From positions 62,001 to 126,000 of the forward strand of contig NZ_JFGS01000004.1 of the NCBI RefSeq assembly GCF_000740775.1: a stretch of 64,000 bases of DNA. The letters are read 5' to 3'. This DNA comes from Haematobacter missouriensis. Its GTDB lineage: Bacteria > Pseudomonadota > Alphaproteobacteria > Rhodobacterales > Rhodobacteraceae. The position numbers and the translations under genes are program-made. Shown here piece by piece: positions 35,138 through 43,290 of the stretch; position 1 is the stretch's first letter; each line of letters starts with the position of its first letter. The notes below the pieces were generated by a model, which had not been told where the DNA came from, ran no database searches, and saw only the letters and a program-made list of their open reading frames with translations.

Positions 35138-35586
35138 GTCATCTCCCCTCTCCCTCCGCCAGTGTGCGGCGGGCCCCCCGCACCGGGGCGCCCCTCGCAC
35201 CAAGGCATCTTGCCCACGGGCCTTCTGCTGGTTCGGGCCACGCCGTTGTGTGGTTGGCCCTCCACATCGGACCGCTCTCCGTATCGGACCGCTCTCCGCA
35301 TCGAGGTCCATTGCCCAAGGGCCTGCTGCCAGCCGGGTCCCGCGCCAGTGCGTGACTGGCCCTCCCGCACCGGGTCTCCCCTCGCGCCACGCCCCGTTGC
35401 CCGATGGCCTGCTGCCAGTCCGGCCCGATGCAGAGTGTCGTTCACCCTCTGAATCGGGTCTTCCCTCGCATCGGCGTCTGCCGCGCCATGAGCCGTTGCC
35501 GAGAGGTCTGCCGCCGGCCACCGTATGGGCGATGCCGTGCGGAGGCCCGCCGGCCGCTGCGGGCGCGTGAAACGGTCTCCCGCGTC
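35138..35586. repeat. Imperfect tandem repeats of about 100 nt between g13 and g12
   Basis: A block beginning TTGCCC and containing GGCCTGCTGCC recurs at 35210, 35311, 35397 and 35496, spaced 101, 86 and 99 nt. An internal 17-nt duplication (ATCGGACCGCTCTCCG twice) lies near 35266-35298. The whole 449-nt gap between the two GTA genes is made of this material. Normal GTA clusters have g12 and g13 close together. No gene is supported here, although several frames are open throughout. Confidence 0.8.
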
Positions 35587-36210
35587 TCACAGCCGCAGCT
35601 CCACAACTGGCACATCGGGCACCTCGCCTGCCTGAAAGGTCGCGACGGAAGTGCGGATCTGATCGGTGTCGAAGCGCACCGGCACGTCGAACTCATAACC
35701 TGCGGTGATACTCACCCCCCGTGCCGGCGGCGCGGCGAAGGTCACGACGCCGCTTTCCCGGTCCACCTCCCAGGCAGTGACCTCTCCGCCCTCCAACGCG
35801 ACGCGGAGGCTGCCCGCGACGGGCTTCGTGATCGGGCGGAGATAGGCCGACCCGGCGGAGGCATAGCGCTTCGTCAGGCGGAACGACCGTTCCACCCCGT
35901 CGCCCAGGCCGATCTGCTGGTCCGTGGCGCTGATCGCGGCGCTGGGCGGGCAGGATTTGTAATCGGCCCAGTCCTTCCAGCGGAAGCCATGCAGCCGCCC
36001 CATCCGCGCCTCGAAGAAGGCGACGAGCACCGCCACATCGTCAAGCGACCGCAGGCCGCCGCCTGCGTCATACCGCCTCCGGGAATGAGCCCAGGGGGTG
36101 TTGCGTTCCTCGAACCCGTTGGCGAGCGTGACGATCTCCGTCCGCCGCTCCGGTCCGCCGGTGGAGCCGTAGCTCAGCCGCGCGGGGTAGAGCACTTCGT
36201 GAAAGGCCAT
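35587..36210 (-). CDS. GTA gp12, distal tail protein (DUF2460)
   Basis: Distal tail protein of the GTA particle, linking the tail tube to the hub. The 207-residue product is a full-length DUF2460/TIGR02217 protein with the opening MAFHEVLYPARLSYGS, the central RWKDWADYKS motif and a C-terminal galectin-like part ending with FDTDQI. It lies 9 nt after g11 on the minus strand and is followed by the 449-nt repeat region before g13. All family motifs are present, so it is expected to be functional. Confidence 0.95.
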   Translation of the reverse strand: MAFHEVLYPARLSYGSTGGPERRTEIVTLANGFEERNTPWAHSRRRYDAGGGLRSLDDVAVLVAFFEARMGRLHGFRWKDWADYKSCPPSAAISATDQQIGLGDGVERSFRLTKRYASAGSAYLRPITKPVAGSLRVALEGGEVTAWEVDRESGVVTFAAPPARGVSITAGYEFDVPVRFDTDQIRTSVATFQAGEVPDVPVVELRL

Positions 36211-36219
36211 GATCCCTCC

Positions 36220-36873
36220 TTACCGGTTGCGTTGCCCGCGAGAGAGGGCGCGCCCCATCTCCGCGGCGATCTGGCTCCGGCTGCGGCGGAAGCCGTCCAC
36301 ATCGGGCGTGGTGACATTGACGGTGACGTTGACCGCCTGCCCGCCGCCCGCACGCACGCCGAGACTGCCGTCCGCGCCGCGGGCGAGCGGCAGGATCGCC
36401 TCCGGCCCCGCCTCTCCCATCAGGCCGGTGGCGCCGCCCCGCATCGGGAAGGTCGTCGGTGCGGAAACCACACCTCCCCGGGCAAAGGGCATGACCCTGC
36501 CGCCCGCGAATCCGCCGCCCGTGGCAAAGGGCAGGAAGGCTGCCAGCGCGGCCTCCATTCCCCCGGAAAGCATGTCCCCCGCCGCACGCTGCACCGGCTG
36601 CATGGCCATGTTGTAGACCGTGCCCACCATGGAGCGCCCCAGCCCCTCCAGCGCATCCGACAGCTTCTCGCCGTTCAGCGCGATGCCGTCGAAGGCGCGG
36701 CGCACGCCCCGGCCCATGCCGTCCGACAGCCGCGCGCTTTCACGGGCGGTCCCGGCGAGGCTTGTCCGCATCCCCTGCAACTCGCCGTCAAAGGCCGCGG
36801 CCATCGTTCGGGCACCGCCGAGGCTTACCTCCAGCGCCGCGATCTCATCGGCCAGTGCATCAATCGCCGTCAT
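36220..36873 (-). CDS. GTA gp11, tape measure protein
   Basis: Tape measure protein that sets GTA tail length and is released through the tube. At 217 residues it is as short as the roughly 220-residue RcGTA protein, matching the short GTA tail. The N-terminal half is helical. The middle has the phage motif GGVMEAALAAFLPFATGGGF-like glycine region and RGGVVSAPTTFPM. The C-terminal part has GLMGEAGPEAILPLARG, the strongest signature. GGAGGG lies 5 nt before the ATG at 36873, preferred to the in-frame codon at 36921. It overlaps the chaperone gene g10.1 by 14 nt. Confidence 0.93.
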   Translation of the reverse strand: MTAIDALADEIAALEVSLGGARTMAAAFDGELQGMRTSLAGTARESARLSDGMGRGVRRAFDGIALNGEKLSDALEGLGRSMVGTVYNMAMQPVQRAAGDMLSGGMEAALAAFLPFATGGGFAGGRVMPFARGGVVSAPTTFPMRGGATGLMGEAGPEAILPLARGADGSLGVRAGGGQAVNVTVNVTTPDVDGFRRSRSQIAAEMGRALSRGQRNR

Positions 36874-37156
36874 CCTGTCCCTCCATCCGTTCATCCGTAG
36901 GGTCGTTTCCCATGCGGTCATCAGGCGCGGTCATGGGGCTCTGGTCGTGGGGCACGGGGTCATCGGGCACGGGGTCATCGGGAAAGGCGTGCATCAGCGC
37001 CTCCAGACCCGTCCGGCCCAATGTCGACTGTGCGCCGCCGCGCCCGGTGAGGAGCGCCAGTTCCCAGGGAGTAAGCGTCCAGACCTGTGCTGGCAGCAGC
37101 CCCGCGCGCAATCCGGCGCGAAGCAATCCTGCCCAGTCAAAGCCCCCCTCACGCAT
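36860..37156 (-). CDS. GTA g10.1, phage tail assembly chaperone (rcc01693-like)
   Basis: Small protein of 98 residues with the tail assembly chaperone pattern (MREGGFDWAGLLRAG, then LTPWELALLTG). Such proteins shield the tape measure before tube assembly. The last 30 residues are acidic and include two exact copies of a DDPVP-coding 15-nt repeat at 36950-36979, not part of the usual domain. The ATG at 37156 overlaps g10 by 8 nt and its stop overlaps g11, keeping the chaperone in the usual place between the tube genes and the tape measure. Confidence 0.85.
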   Translation of the reverse strand: MREGGFDWAGLLRAGLRAGLLPAQVWTLTPWELALLTGRGGAQSTLGRTGLEALMHAFPDDPVPDDPVPHDQSPMTAPDDRMGNDPTDERMEGQDDGD

Positions 37157-37463
37157 CGGGAGCAAAGGCCGCGACCAGCAGCCGTGCCGCAACCTTCGCC
37201 GCCCCCGCGGGACCGCCGGCGATCTCCGCACCGCGCAGATCCGCGGCCGTGCCCTGCCAGCCGCCGCCGCGCAGCCCCGCCACGATCAGCGCGAGCACGT
37301 CGCGCGTGGTGAAGCGCCCCTCCTCGAACCGGCGGACAAGGGCGGGAAGGCTCTCCTCCGGCAGCGCGGCCTCCATCTCCGCCAGTACGCCCAGCGTCAG
37401 TTTCAGCACATGCCGCCGCCCGTCGATGACCAGCGCGACCTCTCCCGCCCATGCATTCGCCAT
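37149..37463 (-). CDS. GTA gp10 family protein
   Basis: Protein of 104 residues in the GTA gp10 family, opening with NAWAGEVALVIDGRRHVLKLTL and containing TTRDVLALIVAGLRGGG. Its position between the tail tube gene and the chaperone matches the G-type tail assembly protein of phages, so a tail assembly role is inferred. The start overlaps the g9 stop by one base (TGATG) and the end overlaps g10.1 by 8 nt. No unusual features. Confidence 0.92.
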   Translation of the reverse strand: MANAWAGEVALVIDGRRHVLKLTLGVLAEMEAALPEESLPALVRRFEEGRFTTRDVLALIVAGLRGGGWQGTAADLRGAEIAGGPAGAAKVAARLLVAAFAPDA

Positions 37464-37870
37464 CAGAGCGCCGTGAAGCCGATCTGGCCCGCCGAGGCGA
37501 GCGATAGCTCATAGGTCGCCTCGCCGTTGTGGCTGCCGGAATATTCCAGCGCGGTGATCTGGAACGCCCCCTCCACCACGCCGAAACTGGGGATCACCAC
37601 CTGGATGCGGGGGATCTCGCCCGAGAAGAACAGCGCGCGGGCGCGTTCGTCCGCTGCCGTGTCCCGGAACACCCCGGAGCCGGAGACGCTCGCCGAGCGC
37701 ACCCCCGCCCCCGCCAGCAGCTCCCGCCAGCCGCCCGAGCTTTCGAGGCTGGTGACATCCACCGTCTCCGCGTTGAAGGCGATGCGGGTCGCCCGAAGCC
37801 CCGCAAGGGTCTGATACGCCCCCGCCACGTTGATCTTGATGAGCAGATCCCTGCCGTTCTGTGCCGCCAT
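37463..37870 (-). CDS. GTA gp9, major tail (tube) protein
   Basis: Tail tube subunit of the GTA, 135 residues, the family length. It shows the TP901-1-like tube pattern: AQNGRDLLIKI at the start, TVDVTSLESSGGWREL in the middle, and EYSGSHNGEATYELSLASAG with FTAL at the end. The start codon at 37870 begins just after the repeat-filled gap of 595 nt that separates it from g8. A gap of that size within the tail operon is unusual and could affect read-through from the head genes to the tail genes. Confidence 0.95.
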   Translation of the reverse strand: MAAQNGRDLLIKINVAGAYQTLAGLRATRIAFNAETVDVTSLESSGGWRELLAGAGVRSASVSGSGVFRDTAADERARALFFSGEIPRIQVVIPSFGVVEGAFQITALEYSGSHNGEATYELSLASAGQIGFTAL

Positions 37871-38465
37871 CGGTCATCTCCCTTGTCCTGCGCCGCCAGA
37901 GGGCGCGTCTCGTCACTCCGCCGGTCCGTCCGGCGGCGCGAACTGTTTCAGGCTGTGCGAAAGGTCCGTCCGGGGGCGCGATCAGCGCGGAACCTGCGGG
38001 CGGATGCGGGAAGCGGGCCGCTCCACGGCGCAGGGCGTCCGCGTGCTGTTGAGGGACCACGCGCCATCGGGGTCAGACCTCCCGCCGGCCCCGACACCCG
38101 GCTCCGACACCCGGCTCCGGCACTCGGCCACGGCCACGCCCCCCCCCGACCCTGGGCCTGCGCCTCGGGTGCGGGTGTCCTCCACGAGCGTGCGGAACAT
38201 CAGATTTCCACCCGCGCACCGCATCGTTGTGGGTGCTAATGCGGGAAGCGCCGGCTGCCGGATGGCCCGCCATCGGGCTCGGACCTTCCGCCCCGCGCCG
38301 ACCGCGCCCACTTCAACCCTGCCCAACACTTCGACCCCGCCAGGCATTTCGACCCCGCCTGTGCTTCGACCGGCAGACGATCCGCCGTTGAAAGCAGTCC
38401 TTCCGCCCCGCGCTCCGACCGCGCCCGCCAATCCAACCCCGCATTCCCCCCCCCCCGCCGGTGCC
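37871..38465. repeat. Repeat-filled gap between g9 and g8 with a decayed copy of the g8 3' end
   Basis: The 595-nt gap holds several repeat types. The segment 38174-38214 is a diverged copy of the last 40 nt of g8 (38472-38510); on the minus strand both would end in FRxLVEDT. Three 13-nt GACACCCGGCTCC-like units lie at 38093-38130. Three and a half 18-nt units (CACTTCGACCCCGCCAGG-like) lie at 38309-38371. No ribosome binding site or family match supports a gene. Duplication of the g8 end followed by slippage expansion fits the pattern. Confidence 0.75.
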
Positions 38466-38879
38466 TCAACCGGTGTCCTCCACCAGCGCGCGGAAGGTCA
38501 GGTCCACCCGCCGCCCCGCGCCATTGTCGATCCGGCGGGCACGGGCGCGGAGGAACCACAGCCCGACGACCTGCCCGCGTGCGAGGGTGAGCGGCGTCGC
38601 CAGCAGCGCGTCCGACACGCGCGCGGCGACCTCCTTCGTGCGGCCCAGACCGGCCCGCGCCGTCACTACGCTCAGCGTCACGTCATGCTCGGCGCCCCGG
38701 TGGGTCTGGTCGGACCGGTCGCGCACCTCCTCCGGACCGAGGGCCACGTAGGTCTCCGGCAGCGGGCCGGGGGGCAGGGCATCGTGCACGGCCCCGCCGA
38801 TCAGCGCCGAGAGGGCCGCATCGCCCGCCAGCCGCTCCCAGATCGCCGCCTGCAACGCGCCTGCGGTTCCATAGCTCAT
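38466..38879 (-). CDS. GTA gp8, tail terminator protein (DUF3168)
   Basis: DUF3168 protein of 137 residues that caps the GTA tail tube and joins it to the head. Family patterns are GALQAAIWERLAGD, YVALGPEEVRDRSD and the central THRGAEHDVTLSVV. The C-terminus, LTFRALVEDTG, is the part also found as a decayed copy in the downstream gap. The start overlaps the g7 stop by 4 nt (ATGA). The protein appears complete. Confidence 0.93.
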   Translation of the reverse strand: MSYGTAGALQAAIWERLAGDAALSALIGGAVHDALPPGPLPETYVALGPEEVRDRSDQTHRGAEHDVTLSVVTARAGLGRTKEVAARVSDALLATPLTLARGQVVGLWFLRARARRIDNGAGRRVDLTFRALVEDTG

Positions 38880-39208
38880 GACGGCACCTCCTCATGGCAG
38901 TGACAGGTGAGGTAGAGCCCCGCCCGATCCGCCTCGGCTACGGCAAGGATGCGGAGCGCGCGGCTTCCCGCCCGGAAGCGCTGCCCCGCAAGCGGGCGGC
39001 GCGGATCGCCGGGAGGCGCGGCGCGGACGGTGACGCGATAGGGCACGGTGGCGATGGTCAGAAACTCCGCGCCCGCCTCGCGGCCCGCGCCGGGTTTCAC
39101 CTCCGCCCAGACGCGGCCCAGCCTGTGCCAGCGGCTCGCGTATCCGCCTGCGCCATCGGCTGCGCGCTCCTCCCCCTCAAGATCCAGACAACGGGTAAGC
39201 CGCCTCAT
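38876..39208 (-). CDS. GTA gp7, head closure (stopper) protein
   Basis: Head-tail connector protein of 110 residues, part of the neck that closes the GTA head after packaging. It has the phage head closure pattern with WAEVKPGAGREAG and the beta-barrel end GSRALRILAVAEADR. The ATG at 39208 overlaps the g6 stop by one base; the open frame upstream is the shadow of g6. The stop overlaps g8 by 4 nt, so g6-g7-g8 form a tightly coupled neck module. Confidence 0.9.
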   Translation of the reverse strand: MRRLTRCLDLEGEERAADGAGGYASRWHRLGRVWAEVKPGAGREAGAEFLTIATVPYRVTVRAAPPGDPRRPLAGQRFRAGSRALRILAVAEADRAGLYLTCHCHEEVPS

Positions 39209-39795
39209 CACGCACCCCCCAGCAGACGGACGGTGCGCCAGGGCTGGAGCAGCGCCTCCACCCCGAAGGGCATCGGGCGGCCGGTCTCCCGTTCCTCCCG
39301 CAGTTCGTGATACTGGGCGGCGAGCAGCAGCACTGCCTGCGCCAGATCGCCGGGCACCTGCGCCCAGCCGCCGAAACCGGCCTCGAACACCACCTCCACG
39401 CCGCCGCCCTGCGGCACCGCGGGCAAGGCCGCCCCGGTTGCCGCGAGGCGCGGACGCTGGAGATCGCGGATCAGCCGCCAGCGGCTCTCCGCCACCGCGC
39501 TCTCCCGCCCCGTCCGGTCCGTCATCGTGACGGAGATCACCCGGCTCACGGGGGCGAGCGGCAACGGCTCCGCCGCCGCGTCGCGCCAACAGGAGAGCGT
39601 GAGCGCGAATTCCCGCGTCAGCAGCGCCTTGCCCGTCCGCCGCTCCACGGCCGCCATGGCACGGCGCAGATACCCTTCCGCCAGCGCATCGCTCCGCGCC
39701 TCCTCCTCGAAGCCGGTGCCAAGGCGCAGGTGGTCGATCAGCGCGCCTACCGGCAGGGCGGAGGCTGGCACCGCCGCGCGTTCCGTCAACATCAT
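39208..39795 (-). CDS. GTA gp6, head-tail adaptor protein
   Basis: Adaptor ring protein that binds below the portal. The 195-residue protein begins with a helical gp6-like domain (PVGALIDHLRLG, YLRRAMAAVERRTGKALLTREF) and continues into a beta-rich region ending near PFGVEALLQPWR. This is the RcGTA gp6 layout. A GGGGGA stretch precedes the ATG at 39795; a second ATG follows at once. It is 205 nt from the capsid gene, with a stable hairpin between them that may lower neck gene expression relative to capsid. Confidence 0.9.
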   Translation of the reverse strand: MMLTERAAVPASALPVGALIDHLRLGTGFEEEARSDALAEGYLRRAMAAVERRTGKALLTREFALTLSCWRDAAAEPLPLAPVSRVISVTMTDRTGRESAVAESRWRLIRDLQRPRLAATGAALPAVPQGGGVEVVFEAGFGGWAQVPGDLAQAVLLLAAQYHELREERETGRPMPFGVEALLQPWRTVRLLGGA

Positions 39796-39938
39796 CGCTT
39801 GTCCCCCGATTTACGCATGTCCGTGTTCCTTCTCCGCACTGGTCCGCCGCCCTCCTCCGGCGTGCCGGACGCGCGCCTCCCGTCCGCCCGGGCGGAGGAG
39901 GAGACTGGACGACGGGATCCCCGGCGCGCGTCCGTTCG

Positions 39939-39958
39939 CCCGCGCCCGAAGGCGCGGG
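39939..39958 (-). promoter_or_regulatory. UUCG tetraloop hairpin between the capsid gene and g6
   Basis: In the sense of the GTA transcript the RNA would fold as CCCGCGCC-UUCG-GGCGCGGG, an 8-bp GC stem closed by the very stable C(UUCG)G tetraloop. It lies 42 nt after the capsid stop. No T-run follows, so it is more likely an mRNA 3'-end stabiliser or attenuator than a simple terminator. A second palindrome around 39890 (TCCGCCCGGGCGGA) adds to the structure. Confidence 0.6.
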
Positions 39959-40000
39959 ACTCACGGGCCGCCCAAAAGCCGCCCGCGATGGCTGTTTCCG

Positions 40001-41158
40001 TTACTGCGTCGCAAACTTCAGCAGCTTGATCGCGTCGAAGTCGCTCACGTCACCGCCGACGCGCTTGGAGGCGTAGAACAGCACATGCGGCTTGGCCGAG
40101 AACGGATCGCGCAGCACTCGCAGGTCGGGCCGTTCGGCAATGGTGTAGCCCGCGTGGAAATCCCCGAAGGCGATGGCCGTGGCGCCGGGACCGATGTCCG
40201 GCATGTCCTCCGCGATCAGCACCGGATAGCCCATGAGCCGCGCAGGCTCCGCCGCCGCCAGCCCGTCCGACCACAGGAAACGGCCGTCCGTGTCCTCCAT
40301 CTTGCGCACGGCACCGGCGGTCTTGGAGTTCATCACGAAGGTCGCGTTCGCGCGGTAGCGGGCGGAAAGCGCATAGACGAGGTCCACGATCGCATCCGCC
40401 GGGTTCACGTCGGCGAAGTCGCCCGCGGCCCCGGTCGGCACATAGCCGATCCGGCCCCATTCCCAAGCATCGGCGGGAACGGTCGGATGGGCGAGGATTC
40501 CTTTCGGCTTCTGCTCCCCGTCACCGGAGATGAAGGCCTGCGCCTCCGCCCGCGCAAAGCGGTCGGCAATGCGTTCGGCCAGCCAGCCCTCGATATCGAA
40601 GGCGCTGTCGTCCAGCAGCCGCTGCGAGGCCTTGGGCATGGCGGACAATTCATGCAGGCGGATGGAGATGCGCTCGATCTGCGGGGTGTGGGCGTCCTCC
40701 ATCACCTCCGTCTCCGCCATCCAGCCGGAGCCGATGTCGGACTGATCGACGAGCACGTCGAAAGAGCCCGCCTCGACATTCACCACCGTCGCGACCGCAC
40801 GAAGGGAAGCGGTGCCGCCCAGCGTTGCGCGGATCCGGTCCGCGGTCTGACCGTCCACCAGGAAGCCGCCCTCGCCGTTGACCTGCGTGTTGAGGCCCTT
40901 GCCCTCCAGCACCAGCCCACGCAGGCCCGCATCGTCACCGGTGCGCAGATAGGCGTCGAATGCCTTCAGATGGGGGGCGCCTGCCTCCTCCGCGCCGGAA
41001 AGGGCGGGACGACGGGCGGTGAGAGATTTGCGATCCAGCATGTTCAGACGCTCTTCCTGTTGTTGCAAAGCCTTGGCGATGTCGCCCTGAAAGTCCTTGA
41101 ATTCACTCATGAAGCCGGTGATGGCCATATCGAGTGGCCCCGGCGTGGTCTGTGTCAT
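40001..41158 (-). CDS. GTA gp5, major capsid protein (HK97 fold)
   Basis: Shell protein of the GTA head. The 385-residue precursor has an N-terminal scaffolding-like region (about residues 1-100, partly coiled coil) that the gp4 protease should remove, then the HK97 fold beginning near LNTQVNGEGGFLVDGQ. Conserved patterns include GSGWMAETE, HELSAMPKASQRLLDDS and the C-terminal YASKRVGGDVSDFDAIKLLKFA. The ATG at 41158 overlaps the g4 stop by 4 nt (ATGA). The protein looks intact. Confidence 0.97.
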   Translation of the reverse strand: MTQTTPGPLDMAITGFMSEFKDFQGDIAKALQQQEERLNMLDRKSLTARRPALSGAEEAGAPHLKAFDAYLRTGDDAGLRGLVLEGKGLNTQVNGEGGFLVDGQTADRIRATLGGTASLRAVATVVNVEAGSFDVLVDQSDIGSGWMAETEVMEDAHTPQIERISIRLHELSAMPKASQRLLDDSAFDIEGWLAERIADRFARAEAQAFISGDGEQKPKGILAHPTVPADAWEWGRIGYVPTGAAGDFADVNPADAIVDLVYALSARYRANATFVMNSKTAGAVRKMEDTDGRFLWSDGLAAAEPARLMGYPVLIAEDMPDIGPGATAIAFGDFHAGYTIAERPDLRVLRDPFSAKPHVLFYASKRVGGDVSDFDAIKLLKFATQ

Positions 41159-41736
41159 TCGTCCCTCCTGGTGATGGTCGTTCCGCTGCTGGCGAGCCGC
41201 ATGCGGGCGGCGCGCATCTCTCCGGTCATGCGCGCGAGAAGCGACGCCATGTCCGTCTCCGCCGCCTTCTGGGCGACCCGCGCCTCCGGCAGCATCGGGA
41301 AGGTGACGAGCGACACCTCCCACAGATCGAGCGCGTGAAGCCGGCGCTCCCCCTCGGGCCCGCGATCGCTGCGGAGCGTGCGGTAGCCGATGGAGAGCCC
41401 GTCGATAGCCCCCGCCTCCAGCAGCGCCACCGCCTCGCGGCCCCGGCCGACCTCGGCCAGCAACCGGCCCTTGACGCGAAGACCGTGGGCGTCCTCGACG
41501 ATCTCGTCCCAGATGCCGATGGGCTGGGCGGCGTCGTGCTGCCACAAGAGCTTCACCCGCCGCCCCGCCGCCGCCATCCGGGCGAGCGAGGCGGCATAGG
41601 CCCCCGGCATCACCACGTCCCCTCCCCGGTCGCGGACGCCGAAGACGGAGGCGTAGCCCTCGATCCTCGTGCCGTCCGTCACCGTCAGCGCGCCCGGCAC
41701 CGCGAACTTGCGTTCGAGTTCCCCTTCCGCCTGCAT
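41155..41736 (-). CDS. GTA gp4, prohead protease
   Basis: HK97-type prohead protease that trims the capsid protein during head maturation. The 193-residue protein shows GYASVFGVRDRGGDVVMPGAY near the start, the catalytic His in LLWQHDAAQPIG and the catalytic Ser in GLSIGYR. The ATG at 41736 has AGGGG 8 nt upstream; an in-frame ATG at 41751 is possible but lacks a good signal. It overlaps the capsid gene by 4 nt and follows g3.5 by 11 nt. Confidence 0.93.
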   Translation of the reverse strand: MQAEGELERKFAVPGALTVTDGTRIEGYASVFGVRDRGGDVVMPGAYAASLARMAAAGRRVKLLWQHDAAQPIGIWDEIVEDAHGLRVKGRLLAEVGRGREAVALLEAGAIDGLSIGYRTLRSDRGPEGERRLHALDLWEVSLVTFPMLPEARVAQKAAETDMASLLARMTGEMRAARMRLASSGTTITRRDE

Positions 41737-41747
41737 TCCTGATCCCC

Positions 41748-42038
41748 TCATCGCATGGCGGCAGCGACCAGCGCCTCCGCCCCTTTCGCCAGCATGAAGG
41801 CCGCGATCCCGTAGACCCCGACCCACATGCGCTTCTCCAGCCGCTCCAGCGCCGTTTCGATCTGGCCCAGCCGGTATTCGAGCGCGCTCCACCGCTCCTC
41901 CGCGACGCGTTCGTTCGCCTCGATCCTGAGGGCGGCAGCGTCGAAACTGTCGTAGAGGAAGCGCGATCCGCCTTTCGGGCGCGTCACGGCCTCAATCCGC
42001 GAGACGCGGCAGGCCAAGGAGCGCGCGCTTTTCCACAT
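41748..42038 (-). CDS. GTA g3.5 protein (rcc01685-like head formation protein)
   Basis: Small GTA-specific protein of 96 residues. A basic N-terminus is followed by the conserved FLYDSFDAAALR, a coiled-coil helix (about residues 40-70, EERWSALEYRLGQIE) and a C-terminal hydrophobic helix (about 72-94), so it may be membrane-linked. It lies between portal and protease genes, as in RcGTA. The ATG at 42038 makes a 47-nt overlap with g3; a GTG at 41987 just after the portal stop is an alternative that would shorten it to 79 residues. Confidence 0.82.
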   Translation of the reverse strand: MWKSARSLACRVSRIEAVTRPKGGSRFLYDSFDAAALRIEANERVAEERWSALEYRLGQIETALERLEKRMWVGVYGIAAFMLAKGAEALVAAAMR

Positions 42039-43176
42039 CCGTCAGGAAAGCCGCCTCGCCCACGCGCTTCCATTGCTGGTCGCGTTCGTCGGCAAGGGCG
42101 GGCACCTGATCCAGATCGGGGCGCAGCTCCACCGCCTCGCCGGTGAAATCGGACAGCCAGAAGGAGACGGCGGCGGTCACCTTCGTCACCAGCGGCAGCA
42201 CCGTCAGGCGGAAGAAGGCGCGGTTGGCCTCCTGATAATTCGCGTAGGTCGCGTCCCCCCGGATGCCGAGCAGCATGGGCGGCACGCCAAAGGCGGTGGC
42301 GATCTCCCGCGCGGCGGCTTCCTTGGTCTGGTGGAACTCCATGTCGGACGGGCTGAAGCCCATCGGCTTCCAGTCCAGCCCGCCCTCCAGCAGCATGGGC
42401 CGACCGGCATTGCGCGCGCCTTGATGGTGCAACTCCATCTCTGTGACCAGCCGGTCATACTGATCGGGCGTCAGCGCCGCCTGCCCGTCCGCGCCCTTGT
42501 AAACGATGGCGCCGGAGGGACGCGCGGCGTTGTCGAGCAGCGCCTTGGACCAGCGGGAGGCGCTCGAATGCACATCGAGCGCGGTCGCGGCGGCCTGCAG
42601 TGGCGAAAAGCCGTAATGGTCGTCCTGCGGGTGAAACGCGCGGATATGGCAGATGGGCTGCGTCTCGCCGGTCATATCGAAGCGCAGCTTGGCGCCGCCC
42701 GCGGTGTAGTCATAGGCGACGGGCCAGCCGTCCCGCCCCGGCACCAGCACCATGCGGTCGGAGCGGAGCACATGAAGCTCCGCCGGGATGCGCGCGGAAC
42801 CGGAGACTGCCTCCACATAGCCGTCGCCGGTCAGCAGGATCTGACCGAACAGCGCCTCGAACAGCTCCGCCCGCCCCTGTCCACCGTTCGGCCTTCGGAT
42901 GAGGTCGAGCACCGGATGGCGGTCGTAGCGCCGCTCCGCATCCTGGAGGACGAGCGGCAGCGCGGCGGCGGATTCCGCTATGAGCTTGACCGCGCGGAAG
43001 CAGACGGGATTGCCGAGGAACCCCGCGCGGGTCAGCGAGCCGGTATCCCGCGGCGTCCAGGCGACCTGCCCGCCCGCGATGCTGCCCATCGGGCTGCGCG
43101 CCATCACCCGGCCGGCAGCCGAGGCCTTCTGTTCCTGCGGGGCCTCTGCCCCGCGCCGCAGGAAATCGAACATCAT
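41992..43176 (-). CDS. GTA gp3, portal protein
   Basis: Portal ring protein through which DNA enters the GTA head. The 394-residue protein belongs to the HK97-type portal family: VCFRAVKLIAESAAALPL near residue 60, the LTGDGYVE motif, AFHPQDDHYGFSPLQAA and the late FGVPPMLLGI with YANYQEANRAF. An AGGGAG box lies before the ATG at 43176. It is now the first gene of the minus-strand GTA block. Terminase, which normally precedes it, is on the other strand at 47819-49162. The 300 nt upstream hold a 12-nt array and a dispersed repeat but no promoter that I can recognise. Confidence 0.95.
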   Translation of the reverse strand: MMFDFLRRGAEAPQEQKASAAGRVMARSPMGSIAGGQVAWTPRDTGSLTRAGFLGNPVCFRAVKLIAESAAALPLVLQDAERRYDRHPVLDLIRRPNGGQGRAELFEALFGQILLTGDGYVEAVSGSARIPAELHVLRSDRMVLVPGRDGWPVAYDYTAGGAKLRFDMTGETQPICHIRAFHPQDDHYGFSPLQAAATALDVHSSASRWSKALLDNAARPSGAIVYKGADGQAALTPDQYDRLVTEMELHHQGARNAGRPMLLEGGLDWKPMGFSPSDMEFHQTKEAAAREIATAFGVPPMLLGIRGDATYANYQEANRAFFRLTVLPLVTKVTAAVSFWLSDFTGEAVELRPDLDQVPALADERDQQWKRVGEAAFLTDVEKRALLGLPRLAD

Positions 43177-43290
43177 GCCGGCCACTCCCTTCACGAACCG
43201 CGTCTCGTTGAAGGCAAGATGACCGGGAAGTTCTGCGATCCCGCTAACCGACCGCGCGTTGCGCCCGCCGCTGGACGCAACACCCGCGTC

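Noticed and set aside
35164-35590. Upstream extension of g13 through the repeat region, and other open frames there
   Set aside because: The conserved gp13 sequence starts at 35137 with a good binding site. The extension is built of 100-nt repeats.
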